64,000 bases of DNA from Dryomyza anilis (GCA_951804985.1 OX638136.1:5831852-5895851); one strand, 5' to 3'. Positions 45,601-57,561 are shown, counted from the stretch's first letter. Numbers and translations are program-made. The notes: generated by a model from the letters alone, not told the origin.

Positions 45601-45859
45601 AATAATCGATAAGGAAATTTGCACAATGTCACTTGTTTGCTAATTCACGATTGATTGATTCGTTGATACTATCTGTGCCGTTGCCTTCGCGCATGTCGGT
45701 AAACGATTTGTCGATCGTTGCGTGCTCGTCGTTTATCGTCGTGTTCCCTTCGCGTTCGTGCTAAATTTTTCGGTCGACCGCATTCGTAACTTTCCCCAGC
45801 TTTTGCTCGGGGCCGATGTGTTTCGCGAAGGAGATGACGCGCATTGAAATATTTAATCG
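45601..45859. other. Non-coding internal region of the Gypsy element
   Basis: Between the pol tail and the small 3' frame. No domain or regulatory motif recognised. Confidence 0.4.
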
Positions 45860-46216
45860 TTACTTTTGCGCGATCAATGCCCGGTGCGACCGTAGCGCAT
45901 ACCTTGGGCTTGGTGCGTTTGTGTTATAGGTGGTGGTGCTGGGAAACAGTCGACGGGGTGCCTTGCGGAACGGATTATTTGCTTCCGCACTTAAATTCCT
46001 AGCCGGTGCCTCTTGTTGGCCGGCTGTCACCGTGGCTGGCACGCTGGCGAGTTCTGTGTTGCTCGGGAAATTAGGGGTCAGACTGCAGGGTGTCTTACGA
46101 AATGGGTTATTGGCCTCCGCCACCAGATTCCTGGCAGGCGTCTCTAACTGGTCCTCTATCGTAGTACGTGATACACTGCGCTCTGTCCGCGATCCCTTCT
46201 TGGCTTTGCTCACCAC
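45860..46216 (-). pseudogene. C-terminal pol tail with duplicated motif
   Basis: 118 codons on the - strand without an ATG start (first codon GTG), open further upstream in the same frame to about 46260. Two ~22-residue repeats occur: ETPARNLVAEANNPFRKTP and EAPARNLSAEANNPFRKAP. Basic, Ser/Thr/Pro-rich. Because it follows the integrase C-terminal part in a different frame, it is best read as the end of pol displaced by a frameshift; a separate small ORF is the alternative. Confidence 0.4.
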
Positions 46217-46245
46217 TACTCCTGCTGGCTTACCCTCAGCGTTCG

Positions 46246-47222
46246 CTACTCAGCGGGTTGCTTGCTAATGGTGGGTTGCAGATCCACCGCCGTCCCCGGG
46301 GTTTGTGACGGCGCATCCTCCTGATGAAAAGGTTTGATTTCTCCCACATGCGCGGTCCGGGTACGGCCTTGGCCCACCGGCTGAATGACGACTATCACTG
46401 GCGACGCGAAATTCATAAACCTATATGGCCCGTCATATCGCGGACCTAGCTTTGCCGCAAAATTATCTACTGCTTTAGAAAGGTGATGTTGCTTCACCAG
46501 GACCATGTCGCCGACCGCCGCAAGTTATAATGTCGCACCTGGTCCTGGGCCGCTCGGGCCAGGTTGCGACGGACGATGTCAAACACTTCCCGTAGTTGAG
46601 TCGCTCGTTCGTCTGGCGATGGAGGGAGAACACCTACTCCCAACGTCTCCTCGTCGTACAGGGCCTTCGGCAACCGGGGTTCACGGCACTGAGTGAGATG
46701 AGCCGGACTGTAACCAGTCGTGTCCGACGGACTCGAGTTAATCGCCAGCGAGATCTCCGGCAGGTGTTCGTCCCAACGCTGTTGTTGTGGTCCGATGATC
46801 TGTGCGATGATCGTCTGCAGTGTGCGATTAGCCCGCTCCGTCGGGTTCTCCTGCGGCGTATATGGTGCGGTGAATTGTTGGCGAATCCCCATGTCTAGCA
46901 AGAACTTTCTAAATGCGCGACTGGTAAATTGAGCCGCATTATCCGTTATCAGTACTCGCGGAACGCCGTATCTCCCTATGATGCGCTCCCGTAGTGCTCG
47001 CTGGACACTCTCGCTCGTTGCCCGCCGCAGTGGCACCATCTCTGTCCACTTCGAAAATTTGTCGAAAAACACAAGTAGCATGATGTTTCCGTGTTTAGAC
47101 CGGGGAAGGGGTCCCACGAAATCGGCGCATAGGCATGACCAGGGTTCCTCCGCAATCTGGGTAAGCATTTGGCCAGCGGGTCTCTCCTGGCTAGGCTTAA
47201 ACTTCTGTCATGACTCGCAATT
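46246..47222 (-). pseudogene. Gypsy integrase (broken)
   Basis: The catalytic core in frame 47168-46494 shows the D-D-E signature: CADFVGPLP, VLITDNAAQF and PQENPTERANRTL. The C-terminal domain (46506-46246) is in another frame, with KLGPRYDGPYRF (GPY-like). The N-terminal H2C2 zinc finger spans the end of the preceding frame, and its last part contains stops at 47223-47225 and at 47208-47210, the latter replacing the second zinc-binding Cys codon. Integrase would insert the cDNA; this copy cannot be made intact. Confidence 0.8.
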
Positions 47223-48446
47223 TCACACATGTGCCCGTATGGTGCGGGCCATACCTGGCCAAAAATACCGATTAGAGATTCTTGCGAGGGTCTTTCGTGC
47301 CCCCATGTGACCGGCGGTAGCGTCATCATGATTCTCGTGGAGCACCCGTTGCCTCTGTCCGCTTGGTACACACAATTTCCACGCGGCGTATCCCTCCTCA
47401 TCTGATTGCCGCGGAATGTGTCGGTACAGCCTTCCTCCCTCTATTGTGTAATCAGGAAACTTATCTGGCTGCGCCCTTATGTCGGCCATCTTCTGTTTAA
47501 TCCACGGGCACTCGAGATCGTATGGGGTGTCCACCTCCGCTCTCCCCAGCACTTCCACTGGTTGCCTGGATAGGGCATCGGCAACCACGTTTAACTTCCC
47601 TCGACGGTACTGCACGTCAAACGTATATTGTTGCAGCTCCAGGGCCCACCTCGCAATGCGTCCCATTTGAACGAGAGGTGGCCATTTCAACGAGAGGTGG
47701 TCGGTGATGACGTTGAAGCGGTATCCTTCGAGATATGGCCGCATCTTCCCGATGCCCCAGACTATGGCCAGACACTCCTTCTCCGTCGGCGTCGGCGAGT
47801 AGTTCTCCTCCGCCGTGTTTAACCGTCGGCTGGCGTAGGCTACGATTCCCTCCTGTCCATCAACGTCCTGTGTCAAGACGGCTCCCAATCCGTAGCTACT
47901 CGCGTCGGTCTGAAGTGTAAACGGCTTCTCAAAATCGGGGCAAATCAGTACCGGTGCCTGGGTCAACTTCGCTTTCAGTTGCTCGAAGGCGTCCTGCTGC
48001 TCCGCTGCCCACACAAAATGTTTACCCTTGCGCAGCAACTTCGTTAGCGGGTGGACTACGTCGGAAAACTCTGGTACGAACCGTCGGTACCAGGAGGCGA
48101 TCCCCAAGCATTGGCGGACTTCACGTACATTGGTAGGCGGCTTTAACTCATGGATGGCGGCCACCTTGTCCGGGTCCGTATGAATGCCGCGCTCGCTAAC
48201 GACGTGACCGAGATATTTGATGTCCCTTTTGAAAAATTCACACTTGTCTTCGTTTAATCGAAGTTTGGCGTGACGCAACCGCCTGAAGACTTCCTTCAAG
48301 TTGTCCATGTGCTCCTCTAGCGTCTCCCCGGTGACTATGATATCATCTAGGTACGCGAAGGCTTTCGGCTCCATGTCTGCGCCGATTACGCTGTCCAATG
48401 CCCGTTGAAAAGTTGCCGGTGCCGAATGCAGTCCAAACGGCATCAC
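47223..48446 (-). pseudogene. Gypsy reverse transcriptase palm/RNase H, largest intact pol frame
   Basis: 407 open codons on the - strand. Starts inside the reverse transcriptase at MPFGLHSAPATFQRALD, with the active-site AYLDDIIV, the thumb CLGIASWYRRFVPEFS, RNase H (FTLQTDASSYGLGAVL, EKECLAIVW, NVITDHLSL, NVVADALSR) and the start of the integrase zinc finger (HENHDDATAGHMG). It ends at the stop at 47223. A frameshift near 48447 separates it from the upstream part of the same enzyme. Confidence 0.85.
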
Positions 48447-49026
48447 GCCACTGAAATAGCCCGCGTCCCGGTACGGTAAAGGCAGTGTATGGCTTGCTCC
48501 CTTCTTCCATCGGGACCTGCCAGTACCCGTTCTTCAGGTCGAGGCTGCTTATGTAATTGGCGTGGCGCAGCCGATCCAGAATGTGTTGAATCCGAGGTAG
48601 CGGGTATGCGTCAGGGATCGAGTGCGCGTTCAGTTGCCGATAGTCGATGCACAACCTCCAATTTCTGGTCTTCTTCTTAACGATGACGATGGGTGCACTA
48701 TGCGGGCTCCGTGAGGGCTCGATGCATCCCTTGGCGATCAGCTCGTCCTCTTCCTGATTGATGATGGCCTGCATAGCGGGGTTTTTCGGAAAATACCGTT
48801 GCTTCAGTGAGCGGTCATCTCGCATGGTGATGCGGTGTTGGGCGATGTCCGTGGGGCCCTGAATCCCCTCGAATTTCTTTAGTTCCGACTGGATAAATGC
48901 GTCGATGATTTCTTGTTCGTCGGATCGCGGGGGTGGTCTCTGGTTCACGTCCTGGGCCGTGCGGGGCCGTTGCCGCTGTCGCTGTGGCTTCGCGTTGCCG
49001 TGCTGGCCCTCTATCTGCCTCGTCAC
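48343..49026 (-). pseudogene. Gypsy reverse transcriptase, N-terminal part
   Basis: - strand frame from 49026. An Arg/Gln-rich linker leads to the fingers region: NPAMQAIINQEEDELIAKG, SAPIVIVKKK, WRLCIDYRQLNAHS, DAYPLPRIQHILD and SSLDLKNGYWQVP, then GRGLFQW, after which the frame is lost near 48447. The segment between gag and this frame is only about 35 bases plus the linker, leaving no room for an aspartic protease domain; no D-S/T-G motif was found. Confidence 0.8.
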
Positions 49027-49059
49027 CCTTCTCTCGTCCGTTCCCCCTCGTTGGTAGGC

Positions 49060-50070
49060 TCAGGAAAACTTTTCTGACGCCCTGCACTCCTTTTGAAAAT
49101 GTAGTTCGCCTCCGCAGCTCCAACCGATCCTCCTGCGATAGACTGCTTCGCCCTGTTCTGGTTGCACGATCCGGTGTTGTTCCTCCTGAACCCGTGGTGG
49201 TGCTCTCTTGCGGACGTCCAGGATTGTCTGGATGACGTCGAAAGCGTTTGCCAGCTGTAGTAATTCGTCCAACGTATCGAATTCCCGGCGCTTGACGTAT
49301 AACTGGTACTCCTGCCGGCAATTCTTATAAATCCGCTTCAGCTGCCGCGCACGCGTGTAGTGGGCGTGTCGCATCAAGTTTTGGACCGCAAGAATATAGT
49401 CCTTAAATGACTCTCCGGGACGCTGTATCCTCTGGCGAATATCGTCCTCCAGGTCTTCCAGGTATCTGGGTGGCAAGAAGAATCTCAGAAAGTCCGACTT
49501 AAACGCGTCCCATCCGCTCCATCGGATATGATTATTGCGGAACCAGGTGAGAGCCCTGTCCACCAGTACTTGGGTCATGGCGTGCAGCAACCAATCCTTA
49601 CTCACGTCGTATGCATCAGCCAGTTCCTCGATGCCCATTTTATCACGCGGTCCATGGCGACAGCGTACTTGGCATATTCGCCCCTAGATGTTGGTTCCAC
49701 GTTCCTTGGGGATGCGTTGCTCGCTCCAGCAGTGGTAAATGAAACAATACTCGGGCTTGCAGCTAACACCGCTTCCAGATTTTTGATGGAGGTCAGAGCC
49801 TGGTGATCTGTTTGTGTTTGTGTTGGTGTGGTCTGGTTCTCATCCTCGTTAGGAATGGGCTCTGCGTTCTCGGTCCCGTTGGTGGCGATGTGGACCACGA
49901 GTGATAATGGCACCGGCGACGGGTTCCAGCTCAGTGAGGCGCTCTCGGACTGCGGTCGTGTGGCCTTCTTCTGCCACGAGGCTACCTAGGCTCCTTCGCA
50001 ACTCCTCCACCGTGCCGGACTCTGACAACCCAAATTCTACGGCATACGCAACCAAGTCCTCCTTGTTCAA
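49060..50070 (-). pseudogene. Gypsy gag (three frame segments)
   Basis: Starts at an ATG at 50070 (MNKEDLVAYAVEFGLSES), continues in a second frame (49913-49602, Thr/Gln/Asn-rich linker and REYAKY-like text) and a third (49638-49060) with the capsid-like core: LTWFRNN, WDAFKSDFLRFFLPPRYLED, RPGESFKDYI and NLMRHAHYTRARQLKRIYKN. It ends with a degenerate zinc knuckle, CGGELHFQKEC, lacking one usual Cys spacing. At least two frameshifts. Gag would package the element RNA; this copy is defective. Confidence 0.75.
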
Positions 50071-50162
50071 GTCATAAATTCTGCGAGTCGTCGAATTTCC
50101 ACTGAACCCTAAGCTACGTTCAGTTGTTTGTGACTATTATTTTGTTTTATTTTCACCTCAAG

Positions 50163-50180
50163 GTCCCTGCTCGGGCGCCA
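50163..50180 (-). promoter_or_regulatory. Primer-binding site (tRNA-Lys type)
   Basis: TGGCGCCCGAGCAGGGAC on the - strand, two bases inside the 5' LTR boundary at 50183. It differs by one base from the tRNA-Lys3 primer site known in retroviruses (G for A at position 11), so a tRNA-Lys primer is likely. Confidence 0.75.
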
Positions 50181-50182
50181 CT

Positions 50183-52625
50183 TGTAACGAACTACCTGGC
50201 GGTCAAAGGCTGGGGTAACCTCAGCGGCGGTCCAGGGGTAGGTCGACAAATTATTTATTTGTGTCAGGGGTTCCTTGCAAGATAAACTCAACTCGTAGCC
50301 TAGTCAGTTCAGTGAAAACACCCACGTTTTTAATTTCAATAGTTGGGTTTAATGGATTAATAGTTCTTAAACTAACAAATAATAATATTGGTGATATAAT
50401 GATAATAAATGAAATAAGCGGGTCCCCGCCGGAAATATTCTGCCGCCGCTGAACCCTCGGGTTACGATGTTCTGGATGGTTTCTTCGGTCTACGCTATTT
50501 CCTGCGCAACCGTCTGCTTATTGGGCGCGTGCCGCTGTAGGTTGCGTCACGGCGTATCGGTACAGCGCGTGGTCCCTCCTCTGTCCCCGGCTCCTTTGCC
50601 GGCTCACTTGTTGCTTCTCCTCGGGCGGTCACTACTAGGTAGTTCGGTCAATGACTCGGGTCTCTTCGGCTCGCTGCCGATCTTCATTGGTTGTCGTCAC
50701 ACGCCGACTCGTTGGTTGCTACTGCGACTCGTTCGTATCGTCGGCTCTCGTACGTCTTCGGCCTGTGGTCGCTGCTACTACTATGACTCGTTCGTGCCGT
50801 CCGCAACTCGTTCGCTATTACTGCTATGACTCGTTCGTGTCGTCGGCAACTCGTTCGCTATTACTGCTGTGACTCGTTCCGGCCGTCGGCAACGCGGTTG
50901 TCTTCGGCTCGTGGTCGCTGCTCGTTCGCTACTACTGCTATGACTCGTTCGTGTCGTCCGTAACTCGTTCGCTGTTGCTGCTGTAACTCGATCGTGTCGT
51001 CAGCAACTCGTTCACTCTTACGGCTAAGACCCGTTCGTGTCGTCGGCGACTCGTTCACCGCTGCTGATATGATTCGTTCGGACCGTCGGCAACGCGGTTG
51101 TCTTCGGCTCGTGGTCGCTGCTCGTTCGCTGCTACTGCTATGACTCGTTCGTTGTTGCTGCTGTAACTCGTTCGTGTCGTCTACTCGTATATCTTCGACT
51201 CGTGGCCGCTGCTACTGCTATGACCCGTTCGTGTCGTCGGCGACTCATTCGCCGCTGCTGCTATGACTCGTTCGTGTCGTCGGCAACTCGTTCGTTGTTG
51301 CTGCTGTGACTCGTTCGTGCTGTCGGCTATTCGGGTGGCTTCGACTCGGGTCCCTTCGTTTCGTGGCCGCTGCTCGTTGACCACTACTGCGACTCGTTCG
51401 TGTCGTAGATAACTCGGGTGTCTTCGGATCGTAGCCGCTCCTCGTTGACTGCTACTGCGACTCGTTTGCGCGGTTTGTAACTCGGGTGTCTTCGGCTCGT
51501 TGCCGCTGCTCGTTGACTGCTACTGCGACTCGTTCGCACGGTCGGGAACTCGAGTGTCGTCGGCTCGTGGCCGCTGCTACTGCGTCTCTTTCGCGCGATT
51601 GGTAACTCGGGTGCCTTCGCCTCGTGGCCGCTGTTCGTGGGATTACTCGTTGTAGCATTATGTTTAACTCGCTGGCGTGACGCGTAACTCGTGCTCACTG
51701 CGGGTGCTCGGCTAGCACTCGTCAGGTTATATGAATTACAAAATGGCGACTTACCACGAGGTGCTTGCTACTGATGCGATGAGTTCGTGTCGCTGGTGTT
51801 TCGGATGTTTTCGGTTTCTTCGTCCCGGCTCGCTGGCTTTACTCGTTGTCTCGTCGTGCGCAACTCGCTGGTTATGCGCGTGACTGACGTTTCGCGGGCG
51901 CTCCACTGGCGCTCGTTGGTTTTGACAAAAATGGCGACTTACCACGAGGTGCGTGCTTTTGACTTTGCGCACCCTCGTCTGTCCGAGATTCCTCTTGTTA
52001 AATTTCCCGTTGCTTAGTTGGTTGTTCGCTTGCGTTTAACAATACTTATTACGACACGTCTCGATGTAGCTTTGCTTCCGGATATCGTGCTTTGGTCTCG
52101 GTGGTGCAGCGTGTCGACCCAAGTGGAAAGCGTTTACATATCTCCACTTGTCCGACAATCGTTGCCAACGAATTCAACCTGAGCGTGGAAACAAATGATA
52201 CTCCTCTAAATCGATTACTTGTCTATCAGAGTATCACTTGCCACGTACCTGTCGAATCCCTTTCCTTGGTATAGCAGGCTTTTCCTCCCAGGAAGAGCTT
52301 ACTGTACCAAAACCACAGCGGAGATCCAACTCCACTTTCCTTGACGACGGCTACCCAAGAACTGACTTGAACTTCGTTCGTCGGCTTACTTTGAACCGTC
52401 GGCTTTTCCCCATGTTCATGCATGACACTCGTTGTCTCTTTCTGACCTTCGTTGTCGCCTCGATCACTCGTTTTCGCAATTCACCACGCCGCCATTTCCG
52501 TCGTTGCTATAATTTATCGGCTGTCCCCTCGCCAGTGTTGCCTACTGGCCGGCGTTTGTTCCCTTGTTTGTCTTGTTTCTGCGCTAAATGTGTGGGAAAA
52601 TTTACCACAAAATTTGTCCGTCACA
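50183..52625 (-). repeat. 5' LTR of the Gypsy element
   Basis: 2,443 bp, about 370 bp longer than its partner because of extra minisatellite units and a retained block near 50555-50590. Ends TG...CA and followed by the right target duplication TACT at 52626-52629. Promoter details could not be assigned. Confidence 0.9.
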
Positions 52626-52728
52626 TACTTCTACATTTTTGTTCCTATAAAAAAATGTGTGCAAGTTTTATTTTTGGATCCGTTTCGGCGTTCATTTTGT
52701 TTTTTCTACATATCGTACGGTTTCTATA

Positions 52729-52894
<166 letters not shown>

Positions 52895-53002
52895 ATATAT
52901 ATATAATATATATATTTTTAATTTTTCCCTATTTTTAATTTGTATACTTAATTACACCGTTTACGATTTTTCTTTTTAAATGGGATTACAATTGTTGAGA
53001 TT

Positions 53003-53330
53003 TCTTATCTAAAACTGAAAATTATGAAATTGGTGCACATATGGGTATTGAGAAAAAATACTCTAAAATGGGAATATTTTTTTTTGCCTAAAAATGTGTA
53101 CTGTGGCTCTAATTTTATCCCACAAAAAAAAGTGCATAAAGACATACTGACATCTATCCTATGGTATCCTAAGCTCCTTAAACGACTCACTGCCATTCTT
53201 AAAAGGCTTCTAACTTCTCACCTACTTTATTTAAAATATATTGGAACTGACGGGTCAGCCCAGATTCTTTATTTGGCCTAAACTTCCTCTCATTTCCCAA
53301 ATCTGCTCTATATTTTTTAGTACTAGCCTT
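53003..53330. repeat. Segment repeated at 42536-42877 (fuller copy)
   Basis: Close match to 42540-42835. Here the sequence continues without the deletions seen at 42836, up to about 53830. Origin unknown; it precedes BEL/Pao- and Penelope-like remnants and may be part of one of them. Confidence 0.7.
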
Positions 53331-53419
53331 ATTAGGGATGATACTACTATTGAGTGTATTGGACAACATAAGTCCAATATAAAAGAAAGGGTTAATATAA
53401 TATAATCATTTAATCAAGG

Positions 53420-53603
53420 GTGTCAGATTACAAAACTAATGTTGATGCTTTGGTTGGTTGTTCCTAAAATATTATTTGACTTGCCATCAGAAAATATTCG
53501 TAAAGGCAGAGTACCGAATAATGTAAGGTTGACTGATCCAGACTTTACAAAACCTGGAAAAATTGATACCTTAAAAGAAGCACAATTATTTATAAACTCA
53601 TAA
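53420..53603 (+). pseudogene. BEL/Pao pol fragment (peptidase region)
   Basis: + strand frame ending at about 53603 with PKILFDLPSENIRKG and NNVRLTDPDFTKPGKIDTL. This resembles the conserved stretch of BEL/Pao polyproteins around LP...I...LADP.F..P..ID.L.GA in the aspartic peptidase region. A one-base shift after VDALV breaks it. Only ~60 codons remain and no LTRs are visible. Confidence 0.5.
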
Positions 53604-53784
53604 AAAATTTAAAAATGAATATAGAAGGTGAATAAACTTTCTTCAAAATAATATATTTGGTAATATATTTGGTAATATATTTGGTTAACCAGTGGTCCAT
53701 CCAGATTGTAGGAGTCTATTTCGTATTGTCGTATGGTTACATATGGTAACGAACAAGGGAATACGCAATTAGAAAAATGTAATA

Positions 53785-55120
53785 CGACAATGAGACATGC
53801 ACCAAATTCAAAGAATACTCTAGACAAATGAAACGACTAGCTAAACAGACAGAGAGACTAAAATTCTTACTTTAATGGAGAGAATATGGAATAATACCAA
53901 ATTCCCTATCCAACATAATATTAGGAATTAGACAATTATTTAGAACAGAAACGATTCAAAAACTACAAGAAAATAATGAACAGAAATTTCTTTTAAAAAT
54001 TCTCAATCTGGAGATCACACAAACCAACAGAAACATTAAGATAACAAAATGAAACTTGCAACACAACGAAAATAAAATTAAAGCCACACTTAACAACAGT
54101 GCATACATCTAATCAAAACAATATGTATCAGTACATAACATCAAAAACACAACTGATACATTCGTCAAAATTAATAAATTTAAATCATTTCAACAAGAGA
54201 ATAGATCGAAAATAATTAACAAAATAGCAATATAAAACACAAAAATTACTAAAACAGCATGACAAAAATGACATCATAATAATATCTGACAAAGGAAACA
54301 GATCTGTGATAATATACAAAGAGGACTACAATAAGAAAATGGAGACGCTATTAGAAGATGAAACAACGTACACAACTACAAAAAATTAATATCAGCTTAT
54401 ACCAACATAACGACATATCTTGCTTATAAAACACAGCATGCAAAAGTGGATATTGGAATTCTGCCTGAGAGACTATTACTATTTTAAATATTATGACAGA
54501 TATACACTCACATAAGTGGAATGCTCAGGTGAAATCCACTGTCCGCCACAATAGCGGATATCATCTTAGATAACCTACTTGACCACACTATAGACAAATT
54601 AAATAAAACAAATACTAAATAGTAGTAGTAAAGAAAATAGTAAGGAAAAAAGAGAAAGATTTAATATTAGCAACACTAAACAACTAACATAAAAAACTGC
54701 AATTCGCGGTTGAAACGGAGATTAATAACAAAATACCATATGTAGACACCGAATTAGACAGAAATATCAACCAAATCACAATAAACTGGTATACAAAAGA
54801 AATCGCTTCAGGAATTCGCGAACAAATCAAACAAAACTTTAGAACAGATCTTTACAAAAACACAAAAGCGCCGGTAGAAAAAGACCAAAAACATAACGTA
54901 GTACAGCAAATAGGACGCAATGGAAACATCGATGAACAATGCGAACAAGTATACAAATGGTCCGAAAAGAGAGCACTTGGACTGAGAATGGCAGAACATC
55001 AAGCAGATATTGGAAGAGATGACAACAGCTGACACACAACTGATTTTGACAATATGAAAATTTTGGACGGAGAGAGAAAAACAAATAAATGATACAGATT
55101 AGAAAGCTTCAAAATACAAC
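53785..55120 (+). mobile_element. Penelope-like retroelement remnant
   Basis: Degenerate + strand coding sequence in shifting frames: an N-terminal part (TKFKEYSRQMKRLAKQTERL, near 53800-53860), the PLE motif IIIISDKGNRSVIIYKEDYN and KMETLLED (54275-54365), NKIPYVDTELDRN and ITINWYTKEIASG (54730-54820), then a GIY-YIG endonuclease-like end (ALGLRMAEHQADIG, DFDNMKILDGERK; 54970-55080). The reverse transcriptase catalytic YxDD region is missing, so there was a large internal deletion. Many stops; inactive. Confidence 0.6.
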
Positions 55121-55482
55121 AAAAATTAACAAAAACAAAAAAAAAGATATGTGTGAAGATATCCATGAAAAGATATCCATAAATGTTATGACTTAACAGA
55201 TGTGGAACGTATGTGGAACCTATGTTAATATTGAAAATTTTTCTATTTTTGGTCATTTTTAGCGTTTTTTGTAGTTATTTATTGTAGAAAACATTAAAAT
55301 AATCAGTAAAATATTAAAATTATCGTAAACCCAATATTGACGAATTAAGTTGAAAGCAAAGTCCTTTTGGAAACGGCTATAACTTCCAAGATCCGTCACG
55401 TCCAGATATGTGGGATACGTCATTAGAATCCTCATGGTCCTACCTTAAAGTTTACGTGAATACCATTCATTGATTTGAGCGC
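55121..55482. other. No recognised feature
   Basis: AT-rich DNA after the Penelope remnant; includes a short repeat of AGATATCCATGAAAAGATATCCAT. No gene seen. Confidence 0.4.
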
Positions 55483-55491
55483 AAACTAATA

Positions 55492-55735
55492 ATATAATAA
55501 TAATAATAGTTTGGCGCTACAGTCCTGTGTAGAACTTCGGCCGAGCTCTCTCACCATTTTGAGCTTTTCATAGGCAATGGTTTTACTCTCGTAGGTTTGC
55601 CATTTACTGACGAGAGGTAGCGCGGTATAGAAAAATGTTTCTATGAAAAGATGTTGTTAGCCCCAGTCCAGGCTTGAACCGGGGACCTTTCGGCTCGCAG
55701 TCCAACGCACTAACCACTGAGCTACCGCGGCTACT
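55492..55735 (-). mobile_element. tRNA-derived SINE, copy 2 (internally deleted)
   Basis: Same family as 29517-29818, with the same tRNA-like head (A box TAGCTCAGTGG, B box GGTTCAAGCC) at the high-coordinate end and (TAATAA)n-like tail at 55492-55508. It lacks ~79 bp of the body between two GAGC tetramers. Flanked by AAACTAATA at 55483-55491 and 55740-55748, a probable target duplication. Confidence 0.8.
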
Positions 55736-55748
55736 AAAAAAACTAATA

Positions 55749-56850
55749 TTATTACATAATAAACATTTGTTTTAAATAATCATACAACCGGCCAAAATAT
55801 ATGAAAATTCGCTAAAAAATAATTAATTGTAGAAAACTAAAGAGATTGTTGAAGAGAATAGTACTCGATTGAAAAAAAAAAAAAATTTTTAATTAATAGA
55901 TCGTAAATTATTAAAGGCCATGAATTTGGTCTTAAATAATTTACTTCGTTTCGGAGTTATATACATAAATATTTGTTTTATCATAAAAATCTCAACCTTG
56001 TGGTGAAACTGTCAAGAAGATTCAATAAGACGTGTAGACGCATCCAAGTAAATCTTCCAGTTCATCGAGTGTTTAGTACTCCTTTTGGTGCTATGTTGTC
56101 ATTCGTGTGAAAAATCTCACGAGTGGGATTTAGTAAGACATTTTTTCCACATTTAAAAAATTATTTGCGTTTGTCTACTGCATATGGCCAGTTCTGGACA
56201 ATCATTTTGCTCTCGATATTCAAATGAAAAATTCTTTTAGTATAATGAATTCCTATAATTCGGTGGAAGTGGCATATGCGTTCTATGGAAAATTTTGACA
56301 CTTCAGGTGCATACTTCATTTCATTGCTCGTTTTTTTTCTAATTTCGTTGAGTTTGTACGAGTGTTGCCACGTGCTTCAAAAATCCCACCTGTGGTATTA
56401 ATTTGGAAAGTTTTCCCACATTTAATAAATATTATTAGGTACGTTCAGGTAGAACACTCCTTTAACTCTTTTAACCCCATACACTCCTTAAAATACTCGG
56501 GGGATGTCCGAAACATATTTTAAATAAATTTAAGTACTTGCACGAAATTAGAAAAAAAAACTCGCGATAAAAACATCGGACAAAAATGCATCCATAGTCA
56601 ACTGATTATTCTGTTAAGATTCATTAGAAACTTGGGTTAGGATGGTAAAGTTTTAATGAGATGGATGGGTGTGTGTGGAAATTTGACCTGAGCTTGTATA
56701 GATTTATACTACTAGAAGTAACAACAAAAAAATTCTTGTATGGTGGGATAGTGAGTTGTCAGTTGTGAACGATTGTTTAATGTTTGTTAATAAAGAAATC
56801 ACATTTTTAAACAAATCAGGGAGATTATAACATAACAAATAAAAAAAGAT
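55749..56850. other. No firmly recognised feature; possible leader of Gypsy element 2
   Basis: AT-rich. An imperfect direct repeat (TTTTTCCACATTTAAAAAATTA near 56143 and TTTTCCCACATTTAATAAATA near 56411, each preceded by AAA-T-CTCACGAGTGG/ATCCCACCTGTGG-like text) is visible. The last ~200 bases should hold the 5' LTR end and leader of the following gag, but no boundary or primer site could be identified. Confidence 0.3.
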
Positions 56851-57561
56851 TTGCACGTGTTGCAGATAAATGGACCTACACAGCATGTTTTTAGTGGTAC
56901 GAGGCTAAAATCGCCGATTTACGATGGAACCATAGCGTTCAACATTTTCAAACAGCAATTTGAGACCACGGCTGTAAGTAATCGATGGAATACTGAGGAC
57001 AGCGTAGCCGCACTTATCGTGGCGCTTAAAGGAGGCGCAGCCAAAGTATTGCAAACTGTTTCAGAAAGTGATCGAAACAGTTATTTAGCGGTATATGGCA
57101 GTGATTACATGAAACAGATATACCGAATGGAGCTGAAGGGCAGATTGCAACGAAATGGCGAAACTTTGCAGGCGTATGCAGCGGAAGTCGAGAGGCTTGC
57201 GAATTTGTCGTATTCAGATTCAACGAGTGATTTCATAGAAAAGTGAAAGATCGAAGCCTTCGTTGACGGCCTACGTTACCCGGAAATAAGACGTGACACA
57301 GTGACATTTACGGAAACTGTAACCACAGCGCTACCACCGGAGACAACAACTACGTTGTGCCGCCCAGCGCCAAAGGTCCGTAAAATAGATGTGGAGAATG
57401 AAGACCTACTTCAGGTAATTTGCCAAGCGTTAAAAAGTGGAGTTAAACCAGATTACACTGCTGCCAACCGAGACACCCAATTTAAAGGTAAATGCTACAA
57501 CTGTGATACATATGGGCATATGGCACGTGATTGTCCCAGGATCATGTCCAAAATAACGTAA
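56851..57561 (+). pseudogene. Gypsy element 2 gag
   Basis: Capsid-like region with SPIYDGTIAFNIFKQQFE, NTEDSVAALIVALKGGAAKV, MKQIYRMELKGR and TLQAYAAEVERLANLSY, then a TGA at 57244-57246, after which the same frame continues (IEAFVDGLRYPEIRRD) to a CCHC knuckle CYNCDTYGHMARDC near 57492-57535. Typical Gypsy gag with a single knuckle. One nonsense codon visible. Confidence 0.75.

Larger units (their letters stand above)
43180..52625 (-). mobile_element. Gypsy-type LTR retrotransposon, complete but defective
   Basis: 9,446 bp in - orientation. LTRs at 43180-45254 and 50183-52625 both have TG...CA ends (element sense TGTGACGG...GTTACA). It is flanked by TACT at 43176-43179 and 52626-52629. Internal order on the - strand: primer site, gag, reverse transcriptase, RNase H, integrase, a Pro/Arg tail and a small 3' frame. 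Domain order RT-RH-IN places it in Gypsy/Ty3. There is no envelope gene and no visible protease. Several frameshifts and stops disable gag and pol, although the LTRs are nearly identical. Confidence 0.9.

Noticed and set aside
46976..47401. 141-codon - strand frame overlapping the integrase finger
   Set aside because: Out-of-frame reading across the broken pol; no domain. The same applies to 48815-49321 and the + strand frames over pol.
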